A stretch of 64,000 nt of DNA from assembly GCF_000695685.1 (NCBI RefSeq), contig NZ_JFFR01000009.1:124001-188000 (forward strand). Direction: 5' to 3'. The stretch is from Vibrio fortis (GTDB taxonomy: Bacteria; Pseudomonadota; Gammaproteobacteria; Enterobacterales; Vibrionaceae). The notes under the pieces were generated by a model. The model did not search any database. It worked only from the letters and a program-made list of their open reading frames with translations, and had not been told where the DNA came from. Below, piece after piece: positions 47,301 through 56,367 of the stretch; the first letter of the stretch is position 1, and every line of letters starts with the position of its first letter. A program made the translations under genes and the position numbers.

Positions 47301-48635
47301 ATGTCTGCAACGCTGATCAAAAATGCCCAAGTGGTGAATGAAGGGGTGGTTATTGAGACTGACGTGAGAATTGTCGGTCAACGCATTGATAGGATTGCAA
47401 AGGGGATTGAGGCGCATTCTGATGACTCAATCATTGATGCAAAAGGTCGTTTTCTTATTCCGGGAATGATTGATGACCAAGTGCACTTTCGCGAGCCTGG
47501 TTTAACCAACAAAGGCTCCATCGCTTCAGAATCTCGCGCTGCGGTAGCTGGAGGTATCACCAGCTACATGGAGATGCCGAATGTAAACCCTGCGACGACC
47601 ACGATTGAAGCGCTCGAGAAAAAATTCGCTATCGCAGAAGAGCGCTCGTTAGCCAACTACTCCTTCTACTTGGGTGCAACGGAGGACAACTTAGAGCAGA
47701 TCAAGCGATTAGACCCAGCGATTCACTGTGGCGTGAAAGTGTTTATGGGGGCATCGACAGGTAACTTACTGGTGGAGGCTCCGGATGCTTTAGAAGCGAT
47801 CTTCCGTGATTCTCCTGTGCTTATCGTTACCCACTGTGAGAGCGGTCCGGTAATCCAGAAAAATCTAGATAGACTTAAGCAGTCAAAAGCGACATTGGAA
47901 ATAGATGATCATCCAGTGCTAAGAGATGACGAGGCGTGTTATGCATCTTCTTCTTATGCGGTTGGTTTAGCTAAGAAGCACAACAGTCAGCTGCATGTTT
48001 TACACATTACGACTGAGAAAGAGCTCGCTCTGTTTGACAAAGGACCGATTGAGGGCAAGAACATCACCGCTGAAGCGTGTGTGCACCACCTTTGGTTCAG
48101 CAACGAAGACTACGCGACGTTAGGCAACCAGATTAAATGTAACCCTGCTGTGAAATACCCTAGCGATCGAGACGCGATCGTAGCGGCTCTTCAGACGGGC
48201 CAAATCGATATTATTGCTACTGATCACGCGCCTCACACTTGGGAAGAAAAACAGGTTCCTTATGAGCAAGCGCCAGCGGGTTTACCGCTTGTACAGCATG
48301 CATTGTTGACCCTGTTCGATCACGTCAATAGCGAGCGTATGACGATTGCACAGGTCGTTCAAAAAACGGCCCACAACCCATCTATCCGTTACGGCATTAA
48401 AGAGCGTGGATTTATCCGAGAGGGGTACTTTGCTGACTTGGTTCTTGTCGATATTGAATCTTCAACAGAAGTGACCCACGAAAACAGCTTATATCATTGT
48501 GGTTGGACGCCTTTCGCTGGACATACTTTCTCTTCACGTATTGATGGCACTTGGGTCAACGGTCAACTTGTGTATGAGAACCAAACCGTGACTGACCAAC
48601 CAGTTAAAGCGATGCGCCTAGCATTTGAGAGATAA
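47301..48635 (+). CDS. Dihydroorotase paralogue of the zinc-starvation set
   Basis: The 444-residue amidohydrolase resembles type I dihydroorotase, which cyclises carbamoyl-aspartate in pyrimidine synthesis. The usual HxH metal pair reads QVH within IDDQVHFREPG. The carboxylated Lys lies in CGVKVFMGAS; further metal ligands are in VTHCES and HVLHITTEKE, and the catalytic Asp in ATDHAPH. The first gene of a cluster with a gamma-CA-like gene and a COG0523 GTPase under a Zur box, it fits the pyrC2/pyrQ backup enzymes known in Pseudomonas. The ATG at 47301 is chosen from protein alignment by eye; AAGGAG is 13 bases upstream, and 47277 is an alternative. Confidence 0.88.
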   Translation: MSATLIKNAQVVNEGVVIETDVRIVGQRIDRIAKGIEAHSDDSIIDAKGRFLIPGMIDDQVHFREPGLTNKGSIASESRAAVAGGITSYMEMPNVNPATTTIEALEKKFAIAEERSLANYSFYLGATEDNLEQIKRLDPAIHCGVKVFMGASTGNLLVEAPDALEAIFRDSPVLIVTHCESGPVIQKNLDRLKQSKATLEIDDHPVLRDDEACYASSSYAVGLAKKHNSQLHVLHITTEKELALFDKGPIEGKNITAEACVHHLWFSNEDYATLGNQIKCNPAVKYPSDRDAIVAALQTGQIDIIATDHAPHTWEEKQVPYEQAPAGLPLVQHALLTLFDHVNSERMTIAQVVQKTAHNPSIRYGIKERGFIREGYFADLVLVDIESSTEVTHENSLYHCGWTPFAGHTFSSRIDGTWVNGQLVYENQTVTDQPVKAMRLAFER

Positions 48636-48671
48636 TTTAAGTTTCAAAACCTGTTGTTGTGAGTAAGTAGT

Positions 48672-49232
48672 ATGTTAAGAAGAAATCCAAGCGGTCATAT
48701 GCCGCAAATCTCTGAAAAGGCATTTATCGACCCTACAGCCATCATCTGCGGTAAGGTTATTATCGAAGAGAATGTATTTATTGGCCCATACGCTGTGATT
48801 CGTGCTGACGAGGTGAATGAAGAAGGTGATATGGAAGCGATTGTCATCAAGCGCGATACCAACATCCAAGATGGGGTTGTGATTCATTCGAAAGCTGGAG
48901 CGGCGGTCACCATTGGCGAACGCTCTTCTATTGCCCACCGCTCAATTATTCACGGACCTTGTGAAGTGAGCGACGACGTTTTTATTGGCTTCAACTCAGT
49001 GGTGTTCAATACTGTTATTGGTAAAGGTTGTGTGATCCGCCATAACTGCGTGGTTGATGGGAGAGACCTTACAGAGAATTTCCATGTGCCACCGATGACA
49101 AATATTGGTGCTGAATTTGACTTAAATAGTATCTCTAAGGTGCCGCCAGAGTATTCGGCGTTTTCTGAATCGGTTGTCTCAGCGAATCACACCCTTGTTC
49201 AAGGCTATAGGAGAATTGCCAATGAGCTCTAA
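48672..49232 (+). CDS. Gamma-carbonic-anhydrase-like hexapeptide-repeat protein
   Basis: The 186-residue protein is a left-handed beta-helix of hexapeptide repeats. The three His positions of gamma-carbonic anhydrases are recognisable in VIHSK, IAHRS and IIHGP, so metal binding is likely retained. It follows the dihydroorotase by 36 bases and overlaps the GTPase gene by 11. An identical gene order occurs in other Zur regulons. The activity is inferred; some family members are inactive. Confidence 0.85.
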   Translation: MLRRNPSGHMPQISEKAFIDPTAIICGKVIIEENVFIGPYAVIRADEVNEEGDMEAIVIKRDTNIQDGVVIHSKAGAAVTIGERSSIAHRSIIHGPCEVSDDVFIGFNSVVFNTVIGKGCVIRHNCVVDGRDLTENFHVPPMTNIGAEFDLNSISKVPPEYSAFSESVVSANHTLVQGYRRIANEL

Positions 49233-50223
49233 ACAAGCTTCTATTTCAGGAGTGCCCACCAATATTATTACTGGCTTCCTTGGGGTGGGAAAAACCTCTG
49301 CCATTCTTAACTTAATGAAGCACAAACCGGAAGGCGAGAAATGGGCTGTGCTGGTTAATGAGTTTGGTGAGATAGGTGTGGATGGCAGCCTGATTAAAGG
49401 GCAGAAGCCTGACTCTCAATCGGTGTTTATTCGTGAAGTCCCTGGCGGGTGTATGTGCTGTGCGGCTGGTTTACCTATGCAGATCGCGCTTAATCAACTG
49501 CTCACTGAAGCGAAGCCTGATCGCCTGTTGATTGAACCGACTGGTTTGGGTCATCCAAAAGAAGTATTGCAGGTCTTATCATCTGAGCACTATCGCACGG
49601 TACTATCGCTTCAAAAGAACATTACCTTGGTTGATGCACGTAAACTTGCAGATCCTCGTTACACTGAGCACGATACCTTCAATCAACAAATTGCCATCGC
49701 TGATACCGTTGTCGGTAATAAAATTGACCTCTACCAAGACGGCGATAAAGAGAAACTAGAGGCATACGTCGCTAAGGTGGCAAAACCTAACACCAGAGTC
49801 GTTTTTGCGGAGCACGGTGAGATTGCTCAGCATGAATTTGATGGCGATACCCAAGCACACGCTCATGAACATCACCATCATCATCACGGCCACAGTAAGC
49901 CATTAGCATCGGAACTACCAATGCCAGAAGAGGGTGTTATTAAAGCCCGCAACAGTGGTGAAGGTTTTCACAGTGAGGGATGGCGTTTCTCTGCAGACAA
50001 GGTATTTGAGCGCGAAGCCGTTGTTAAACTGTTGTTGACGATCGATGTAGAGCGTATGAAAGCCGTGTTTATCACCCAAGACGGCATTTTTGGTTACAAC
50101 CAAACAGCAGACGGCCTGACGGAGACTGAGTTGGATGATTGCAGCGAAAGCCGTATAGAGGTGATAGCGACAGAAATTGATGCAGAACTAGAGAGCAAAT
50201 TGCTGAGCTGCTTGACTGCTTAG
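49222..50223 (+). CDS. COG0523 family GTPase, putative zinc metallochaperone
   Basis: The 333-residue P-loop GTPase has GFLGVGKTS (residues 18-26), the metal-binding CxCC motif at 77-80 (CMCC) and NKID. A His-rich stretch runs over 213-224, and a CobW_C domain follows. COG0523 proteins under Zur control are thought to deliver scarce zinc to client enzymes; here the flanking dihydroorotase or gamma-CA could be clients. AGGAG precedes the ATG, which lies inside the end of the gamma-CA gene. Confidence 0.9.
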   Translation: MSSKQASISGVPTNIITGFLGVGKTSAILNLMKHKPEGEKWAVLVNEFGEIGVDGSLIKGQKPDSQSVFIREVPGGCMCCAAGLPMQIALNQLLTEAKPDRLLIEPTGLGHPKEVLQVLSSEHYRTVLSLQKNITLVDARKLADPRYTEHDTFNQQIAIADTVVGNKIDLYQDGDKEKLEAYVAKVAKPNTRVVFAEHGEIAQHEFDGDTQAHAHEHHHHHHGHSKPLASELPMPEEGVIKARNSGEGFHSEGWRFSADKVFEREAVVKLLLTIDVERMKAVFITQDGIFGYNQTADGLTETELDDCSESRIEVIATEIDAELESKLLSCLTA

Positions 50224-50268
50224 AGTCAACAGTTTGCCAAACTGCCTATTGTGAGGTGGTTAAAAATG

Positions 50269-50315
50269 AGCCCCTTAAACGCTTCATTGTGTTTTAGGGG
50301 CTTTTGTTTTTTTAG
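50269..50315. terminator. Bidirectional terminator between the GTPase and aspartoacylase genes
   Basis: AGCCCCTTAAAC pairs with GTTTTAGGGGCT (one G-U pair), followed by TTTGTTTTTTT on the plus strand and a T-run on the minus strand. Confidence 0.85.
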
Positions 50316-50380
50316 AAGGTTCGAGCTTGAGGCTGGGTAGCACCAGTATTCGCCAGAATGTCGTGTGGTTGTACAAATTA

Positions 50381-51253
50381 TTAAGCCACAATGACCTTTT
50401 TCTTTTCCGCCAATGCCATCGCGATATTCGCTGCGCTATAGGCACTTTCGTTAATAAAGTGCGGGTAGACCTCTTTGTCGCTCTCCCAAAGTACATCGTA
50501 TCCGAAGAAGGTAGCCAGTATCGGATCACCTTGCTTAACCACTTCAAAGTCACGCCCGCATATTGTTGGGTGCACCGTTGCTGCGCGCATGCCGTCGTGA
50601 TCGAGCGGGATTTTAACTTCTTCGAGGTAGTAATAGGCGTCGTAGTTTTCTACTTCTCCAACCTGATCCAAATTATGTTTTTCGACATAGTCTAGTACCA
50701 AGGTCAGCATCTGTTTCATTAGCTCTAATGAGCTGTAGGTTAACGAGCCATGTGCTTGAGCGCCAACTTCAATCATGATGCCATGCTGACCTGTGGTGCA
50801 AAGGTATGGTTGTTCCTGCCAAGGTTTGCGATCTTCAAACAGAATATTAGATTCTGGCATACGTTGTTTCACATACGCGCCCATCTTTTCATAGAAAGGG
50901 TCGTTTGAGAGCAAGATTAAGGTTGCCCCCATGTTGCTGGTGGTGTTGTGAAGGTCAACAATCAGCTGCTTATTGTTGTCTGAATGCATCGAAGCGATTT
51001 TCTGCGCAAGTGTTTGTTCAGCATTCGCTTCGCTGTCATCGCTGTTCTTTACTGCAAACTGACGATTGAGATCGTCGTCGATGAAACGCACGTTCTTTTT
51101 AACGGCTTCTGGGTTTCCTGTTATCGATAGCACCGAAAATGTCGCGCGATCTGCGTTATATAAGCGGTCTTTGATGAGCTTTTGTAGATAGATTCCTGTT
51201 AACTCGTTGCCATGTGTACCCGCAACCAGTAGAACGCGATTTAGTTTGTCCAT
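50381..51253 (-). CDS. Aspartoacylase / succinylglutamate desuccinylase-family zinc hydrolase
   Basis: The 290-residue protein has the AstE/AspA metallopeptidase-like fold with zinc-binding GTHGNE near residue 13-18, VDLHNTTSN with the third ligand His, and a Glu in IEVGAQAHG. It would deacylate an N-acyl amino acid such as N-acetylaspartate. It is divergent from the ABC exporter and convergent with the low-zinc operon, with a Zur-like box 83 bases upstream. The ATG at 51253 fits the family N-terminus. Confidence 0.87.
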   Translation of the reverse strand: MDKLNRVLLVAGTHGNELTGIYLQKLIKDRLYNADRATFSVLSITGNPEAVKKNVRFIDDDLNRQFAVKNSDDSEANAEQTLAQKIASMHSDNNKQLIVDLHNTTSNMGATLILLSNDPFYEKMGAYVKQRMPESNILFEDRKPWQEQPYLCTTGQHGIMIEVGAQAHGSLTYSSLELMKQMLTLVLDYVEKHNLDQVGEVENYDAYYYLEEVKIPLDHDGMRAATVHPTICGRDFEVVKQGDPILATFFGYDVLWESDKEVYPHFINESAYSAANIAMALAEKKKVIVA

Positions 51254-51576
51254 GAGCGTGATGTTCCAAATGTTACTGCGTTTGAAAACAGTATTGACCA
51301 GTATAGCCAGCACTGTGGGATAACAATGTTTAGTAATGTTATATCATAACAAGCGGGTCTTTTGTATGAGTTCAACGTTTGTTGGCATCTGCTTAACGTC
51401 ATTGCTGAATACTTAGCGATGAAAAGCAGAACTTGGATCATCTTAAGCCTATTTGGGATTTTAATTATAGTTGACCTTGTCAACTAGTTGCTTTTGGGTT
51501 ACCTTTGTACTGTAAACGTTAACCCTCATCGACACTGGTTGATAACGCTCCCCAAAAGGCTCAAAGAAAGACCTAT
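51254..51576. other. Divergent promoter region aspartoacylase / ABC exporter
   Basis: About 323 bases holding a Zur-like box at 51336-51352 and a partial TAACAATGTT copy at 51321-51330. The exporter side has no recognised site. Confidence 0.5.
51336..51352. promoter_or_regulatory. Zur-like box before the aspartoacylase gene
   Basis: ATGTTATATCATAACAA carries TGTTA and TAACA arms five bases apart, the same geometry as the site at 47181. Confidence 0.72.
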
Positions 51577-53340
51577 ATGACTAAGTCTCAGTTTTTCGCG
51601 CACTACCTGCGTTTGAATCGTAAGTCTTACCTACTTGCGATTGTTTTCATATTTCTCGTTAACTGGCTGCAGGTTGAAATCCCTCGCTACATCCAGTTGG
51701 CGATTGATCTTATCGATGATGCATCGGTGGCTGGTCATGATCAGCTGAAAACGTATATTGCGATTATCGTGGTGATGTCGGTGTCGATGATCATTGTGCG
51801 AATTTGGTCGCGTATCTATGCGCTTAACCCGGGGCGTATAACCGAAGCCTCTCTCAAAAATACACTGTTGGAAAAGCTCAATCGGTTACCAAACAGTTTC
51901 CATTCTCAGTTTGCGTCAGGGCGTTTAATTTCAATAATTAACAATGACTTGCAAGGCGTACGTTTGTTGTTTGGTGTTGGTTTTTTGCAGTTTTTCAACG
52001 CGTTGTTAGCGTTGTCTTTAACGCCGTTGTGGATGTGGCGCATTTCGCCTGAACTTACCATGTACTCAGTGATACCGATTATTATCGCGTTTGTCATTTT
52101 CCGAGTGGGTTTTGTGAAAATGAAATCGCTGCATATGGAGCATATGAAGCGATTACAGAACTTGTCTGCACAGTTGATGAGTTACCTATCGGGCATCGAT
52201 TTGATAAAGAGCCAACAGATGTCACCGTGGGTGAGAGCAGAGACTGAGAAGCTTAATCAGATGTTGTTGCAGTGCAGAATCAAGATCACACGCATTCAAG
52301 TGTTCTTTATGCCTGTTTTAGATTATGCCAATGACCTAATGAAGATCCTGATTCTTGGTTTAGGTGGCTACATGCTGGTTAATCAAGAGCTTACGCTAGG
52401 TGAAATCACTGCTTTCTTAACTTATTCGGTACTGTTAGCCATGCCACTGATGCAGCTCGGGCGTATTGCGACCATTTACCAGCGTGGCATTGTGGGCATC
52501 ACCAGTGCACAAACCATTTTGAATGCGAAGGTGCCTGAACGGGATGAAACGACGTTAACTACCGATGAAGTTGAAGCACTGAAAGGCCAAACGCTGTCAG
52601 TAAGAAACCTCAGTTATCAATACGAAGGTGAAGAGCGCTTGGTGTTGGATGACATCAGCTTTGATATTCCGGCAGGTAAAAAAGTAGGCGTACTCGGTAG
52701 TATTGGCTCTGGCAAAACGACACTGGTTAACTGTTTGAATCATCATTTAGATGTGGCAGCAGGGAGTGTGTTTCTGGGCGACAAAGACATCACTGAGTTT
52801 TCGCGCAACGATTTGCGCCGCTACGTTAAAACCGTGACTCAAGACCCATACCTGTTTTCAGCTACAGTAGAAGAGAACATTCGATTTGGCAGCACTCAGA
52901 CTGACATTGCTAAAGAACAAGTGGATGAAGTGTTGAACCTTAGCCAGCTTGCGAACGATGTAGCACGTCTTGAAATGGGCGACCAAACCTTGGTGGGAGA
53001 GAAGGGCATTATGCTATCCGGCGGGCAAAAGCAACGTTTGAGTATTGCGCGTGCGCTACTAGAGCCTGCTGACCTTATCATCATGGATAACGTCCTCTCA
53101 GCTGTCGATTATGAAACCGAAAGAAAGATTCTAGAAGGGCTGTTTAAACGCTTAGAGAATCAATCGGTGCTGGTGGTTTCACATCGTGTCAACGCACTAG
53201 AGTACATGGATGAGATCATTGTCTTGAACCAAGGAAAAGTGATCGCTAAAGGCGATCATACAACTCTGCTAAAAACATGTCCTTACTACTATGAGACGTG
53301 GCAATTACAGCAAAATGAAGCGGAGGCAGCGGCATGTTAA
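51577..53340 (+). CDS. ABC exporter half-transporter A (MdlA/SmdA-like), degenerate ATP site
   Basis: The 587-residue protein has an N-terminal six-helix exporter domain and a C-terminal ATPase domain. Walker A is GSIGSGKTT and the signature LSGGQKQR is intact. Walker B reads LIIMDNVLSAVD, with Asn where the catalytic Glu should be. It overlaps the partner gene by seven bases, so the two form a heterodimer. The substrate is unknown; multidrug or lipid export is typical of relatives. Confidence 0.88.
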   Translation: MTKSQFFAHYLRLNRKSYLLAIVFIFLVNWLQVEIPRYIQLAIDLIDDASVAGHDQLKTYIAIIVVMSVSMIIVRIWSRIYALNPGRITEASLKNTLLEKLNRLPNSFHSQFASGRLISIINNDLQGVRLLFGVGFLQFFNALLALSLTPLWMWRISPELTMYSVIPIIIAFVIFRVGFVKMKSLHMEHMKRLQNLSAQLMSYLSGIDLIKSQQMSPWVRAETEKLNQMLLQCRIKITRIQVFFMPVLDYANDLMKILILGLGGYMLVNQELTLGEITAFLTYSVLLAMPLMQLGRIATIYQRGIVGITSAQTILNAKVPERDETTLTTDEVEALKGQTLSVRNLSYQYEGEERLVLDDISFDIPAGKKVGVLGSIGSGKTTLVNCLNHHLDVAAGSVFLGDKDITEFSRNDLRRYVKTVTQDPYLFSATVEENIRFGSTQTDIAKEQVDEVLNLSQLANDVARLEMGDQTLVGEKGIMLSGGQKQRLSIARALLEPADLIIMDNVLSAVDYETERKILEGLFKRLENQSVLVVSHRVNALEYMDEIIVLNQGKVIAKGDHTTLLKTCPYYYETWQLQQNEAEAAAC

Positions 53341-55121
53341 AAGGCGTTGATATTCAATATCTCAAACACCTCCTGCAGTTTGCGAAGAAGTACAAGCGTA
53401 CCGCATTTATCGGTATTGCGATGCTGCCGCTCACCATTATGACGAGTTTGTTGTTTCCGTGGCTGATCATTCAAGTCATCGACGTTCAATTGAGTAATGG
53501 CAATATTGATGGCTTGCTGGAATATGTGTTCTATCTGGTCGCGGTACTGATTGTCAGCTATGTGGTCGATACGACTTACTCTTACAACCTTAGAAAGACA
53601 GGGCAACTGACCATCACGGATATGCGCTCGGTGCTGTTTGCTCGTGTTCTCAAGCTTCCACGTAGCTACTTTGATAACACTCCGATTGGCATCACGCTGT
53701 CACGTCTAACCAGCGACCTTGAAACCATTGGTGAAACCTTCATTCAATCTGTGGTCGGTTTGGTAAAAGACACGCTAAATACGCTCGCTTTGATTGGGAT
53801 GATGTTTTACATCGATTGGAAGCTCACTTTGATTGTATTAGTGGTGATGCCGCCAGTGACGTATTTGACTGTGTTTGTCCGTAATAAACTGCGTCAGATG
53901 CATCTTATTACTCGTTCGTCATTGGCGCGCGGAATTGGCTTTTTACAAGAAGCCTTGTTAGGCATGAAAACCGTTCAGTTGTACCGTGCCGAAGAAGTCG
54001 TCGAGAAAAGATTCAAAGGCTATACCGATGAGTTTTTAAGAGCGCAGAAGAAGATCAATAAGTACGATGCGATTCTGTTTTCGGTGATCTCCGGTGTCAC
54101 CTCGATAACTATCGCATTGATGATTTGGTTTGGTTCAGAACAGGTTCTGCAGGGGAGCTTAACTCTGGGTGTATTGATCGCTTTCATCAATACTTTAGAG
54201 AAAGTGTTTGTTCCGATTCGTGACTTTACCTCGCAGATTGCTTCTATTCAGAGCTCGTTTGCAGCGTTTGACCATATTGAAGAGCTATTTGTTGAGCCGA
54301 CAGAGGAGCAGGGGAGGAAACTGCTGCCGTCACACCAAGTTGAAGAGCAACTGCGTGATTTCGTGAGTTTGGAATTCAAGAATGTTAGCTTCCGCTATAA
54401 GCCAGACGCGCCTTATGTGCTAAAGGATGTCTCTTTCGTTTTAGAGAAAGGCCATCAGATTGCACTGGTGGGCTCGACAGGCTCTGGCAAGTCGACGATC
54501 ATGCGTTTGATTTCGAAAACCTATCAGAATTATGAAGGCAGTATTCTGCTTAACGGCATCGAGTTGTCAGATATTTCAATGGAAGACTCAGCGCACCTGT
54601 TTTCATTGATGATGCAAGACGTACACCTATTCGAAGAGAGTGTTCACTTTAATATCGCACTCGGAAAAGAACATGTTTCTCGTGAACAAGTTGAGCAAGC
54701 AGCGCGTTATGTATATGCGGACCAATTCGTTAAGCAATTACCTAATGGGTATGACTTCCATCTTGATAAGAACGGCTCGAACTTGTCAGTGGGGCAAACT
54801 CAGCTGCTCTCGTTCGCTCGCGCAGTGGCGCAAGGTGGTCAAGTGATGATGCTAGATGAGGCGACCAGTTCAGTCGATTCAATTACCGAAGATCTGATCC
54901 AAAAAGCGATGCAGAAACTGTTCAAAGAGAAGACTGTGATTGCTATTGCCCATCGTTTGAGCACCGTTCGTCACTCCGACATGATTTTGGTACTGGAGAA
55001 AGGTGAAATCGTTGAACGCGGTAATCACAGACAATTGGTTGACCACAGCGGTGTATATGCAGGGCTACTCAATGAGTCCATTGTTGAAACCAGCGAACCA
55101 CAAGCGGTTGGAGCGCAATAA
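53334..55121 (+). CDS. ABC exporter half-transporter B (MdlB/SmdB-like)
   Basis: The 595-residue partner has Walker A GSTGSGKST and an intact Walker B (VMMLDEATSSVD). Its signature reads LSVGQ instead of LSGGQ. This defect, together with the Asn in the partner's Walker B, falls in one composite site. The dimer therefore has one hydrolysing and one degenerate nucleotide site, as in other heterodimeric exporters. An Ala-Gln-rich C-terminus follows. Confidence 0.9.
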   Translation: MLKGVDIQYLKHLLQFAKKYKRTAFIGIAMLPLTIMTSLLFPWLIIQVIDVQLSNGNIDGLLEYVFYLVAVLIVSYVVDTTYSYNLRKTGQLTITDMRSVLFARVLKLPRSYFDNTPIGITLSRLTSDLETIGETFIQSVVGLVKDTLNTLALIGMMFYIDWKLTLIVLVVMPPVTYLTVFVRNKLRQMHLITRSSLARGIGFLQEALLGMKTVQLYRAEEVVEKRFKGYTDEFLRAQKKINKYDAILFSVISGVTSITIALMIWFGSEQVLQGSLTLGVLIAFINTLEKVFVPIRDFTSQIASIQSSFAAFDHIEELFVEPTEEQGRKLLPSHQVEEQLRDFVSLEFKNVSFRYKPDAPYVLKDVSFVLEKGHQIALVGSTGSGKSTIMRLISKTYQNYEGSILLNGIELSDISMEDSAHLFSLMMQDVHLFEESVHFNIALGKEHVSREQVEQAARYVYADQFVKQLPNGYDFHLDKNGSNLSVGQTQLLSFARAVAQGGQVMMLDEATSSVDSITEDLIQKAMQKLFKEKTVIAIAHRLSTVRHSDMILVLEKGEIVERGNHRQLVDHSGVYAGLLNESIVETSEPQAVGAQ

Positions 55122-55149
55122 GCCTTAAAAATCGTAAAAATGCATGTCC

Positions 55150-55182
55150 AAAGCCTCAGTTAATTAAGCTGGGGCTTTTTCA
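55150..55182 (+). terminator. Terminator after the ABC exporter genes
   Basis: AAAGCCTCAG pairs with CTGGGGCTTT (one G-U pair), followed by TTC. Confidence 0.82.
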
Positions 55183-55248
55183 TTTGGAACTGACTCTGAT
55201 TGGCTATTCTACTTTGCAGGCAGGGGAAGAAGCTGGAGCATAACTAAG

Positions 55249-55267
55249 AGTTATACTCGATATAACT
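55249..55267. promoter_or_regulatory. Palindrome upstream of the LysR gene
   Basis: AGTTATA-CTCGA-TATAACT has perfect 7-bp arms, with CTAAG and CTTAG just outside. It lies 155 bases before the LysR start and is a candidate autoregulatory site. The rest of 55183-55421 shows nothing recognised. Confidence 0.45.
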
Positions 55268-55421
55268 TAGCCATTGTTTGATATTGATAGGGGTGATGGG
55301 AATTCTACGTTGTTAACGTTAGAGAATATTTGTGAGTGCTTTCAATCTCAGTAACGGACTATCGAGGTGTGAGGTATTAGGTCAACCCAACGTTCTTGAA
55401 ACAGAGCAAGCGGAACAGAAC

Positions 55422-56336
55422 ATGAAAAATACAGACTTTAGCTTAATTCCCTATTTTGTTGTGATGATGGAAGAGCTTTCTATCTCCAACACCGCCAAGC
55501 GCTTTGGCGTTTCCCAGCCTGCTGTCAGTAAAGCACTAGGTCGACTCAAAGAGACCTACGATGATCCTCTATTCGTGAAGACTAAAGAGGGCTACCGACC
55601 AAGCCGTTTCTGTTACGACATCTATCCACAAATCAAGCAAGCATACGATGCCTTTGAATCGACATTTCCAAGCAAGCGTAAATTCGACCCAAGCAAAATT
55701 GATCGATCCTTCAATGTCGCTTGCATTAGCGGTGCGATTTACTCGGTCATGAAGCGAGTCTCAGACATTCTCTACAAAGAGACGCCTGATATCGGTATTA
55801 ATGTCGACCCTCTCTATACGGGAGATATCGCGCTCGATTTACGTCAGCATCGATATGACCTCTGTATTGCTCATGTCCCGATTAACGACCCAGCTTTAGA
55901 GTGTGTACCTTTGGCGAGCGAACGTATGGTGGTGGTTTATGACAAGAATCACCCGCGCTTGGGCGGCGATATTACTCTTAAAGAATACTTAGCGGAAAAG
56001 CACGTGGTTCACAGCATGTGGAACACGGAAGACTCGCCGTTAATGAAAAACAGCAAGTACGCACAAAAGCGAAAAGTCGCACGTAAAGCTCCGGGTCCAT
56101 TTGAGATGCTAGACATGGTTAAGGGAACCGATCTGGTTTGCATTAGCCAAGAGTCGGTACTGGAAAAGTTTGGATTGTTGAAAGAGTTTCAGATGTCGCC
56201 TTTGCCGTTTGAGTCAGACTTAGGGATTGAATACTTGGTGTGGCACAAGAGCCGTAATTCGGACATGGCACATTCGTGGTTTCGTAAGAAAATTATCGAT
56301 GCCTCACAAAAAAAGCCCCAATGGGGCTTTAATTAG
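55422..56336 (+). CDS. LysR-family transcriptional regulator
   Basis: The 304-residue protein has a helix-turn-helix (ISNTAKRFGVSQPAVSKALG) and a LysR effector domain. It is convergent with the sulfatase gene, which it may regulate, although the sulfatase promoter lies 1.6 kb away. The start at 55422 matches family N-termini; the upstream extension to 55332 is unlikely. Its last codons are formed by the hairpin at 56312. Confidence 0.86.
   Translation: MKNTDFSLIPYFVVMMEELSISNTAKRFGVSQPAVSKALGRLKETYDDPLFVKTKEGYRPSRFCYDIYPQIKQAYDAFESTFPSKRKFDPSKIDRSFNVACISGAIYSVMKRVSDILYKETPDIGINVDPLYTGDIALDLRQHRYDLCIAHVPINDPALECVPLASERMVVVYDKNHPRLGGDITLKEYLAEKHVVHSMWNTEDSPLMKNSKYAQKRKVARKAPGPFEMLDMVKGTDLVCISQESVLEKFGLLKEFQMSPLPFESDLGIEYLVWHKSRNSDMAHSWFRKKIIDASQKKPQWGFN
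56308..56332 (-). terminator. Sulfatase terminator encoded inside the LysR 3' end
   Basis: AAAGCCCC-AAT-GGGGCTTT at 56312-56330 is followed on the minus strand by a run of T. It lies 36 bases past the sulfatase stop and codes for the last residues of the convergent regulator. Confidence 0.8.
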
Positions 56337-56367
56337 AGTCTGTTTTAGCAAGGCGTTTGAATTTGGG

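Noticed and set aside
51241..51483. 80-codon minus-strand frame over the aspartoacylase promoter
   Set aside because: It overlaps the Zur-like box and the aspartoacylase start, with no domain and no ribosome site.
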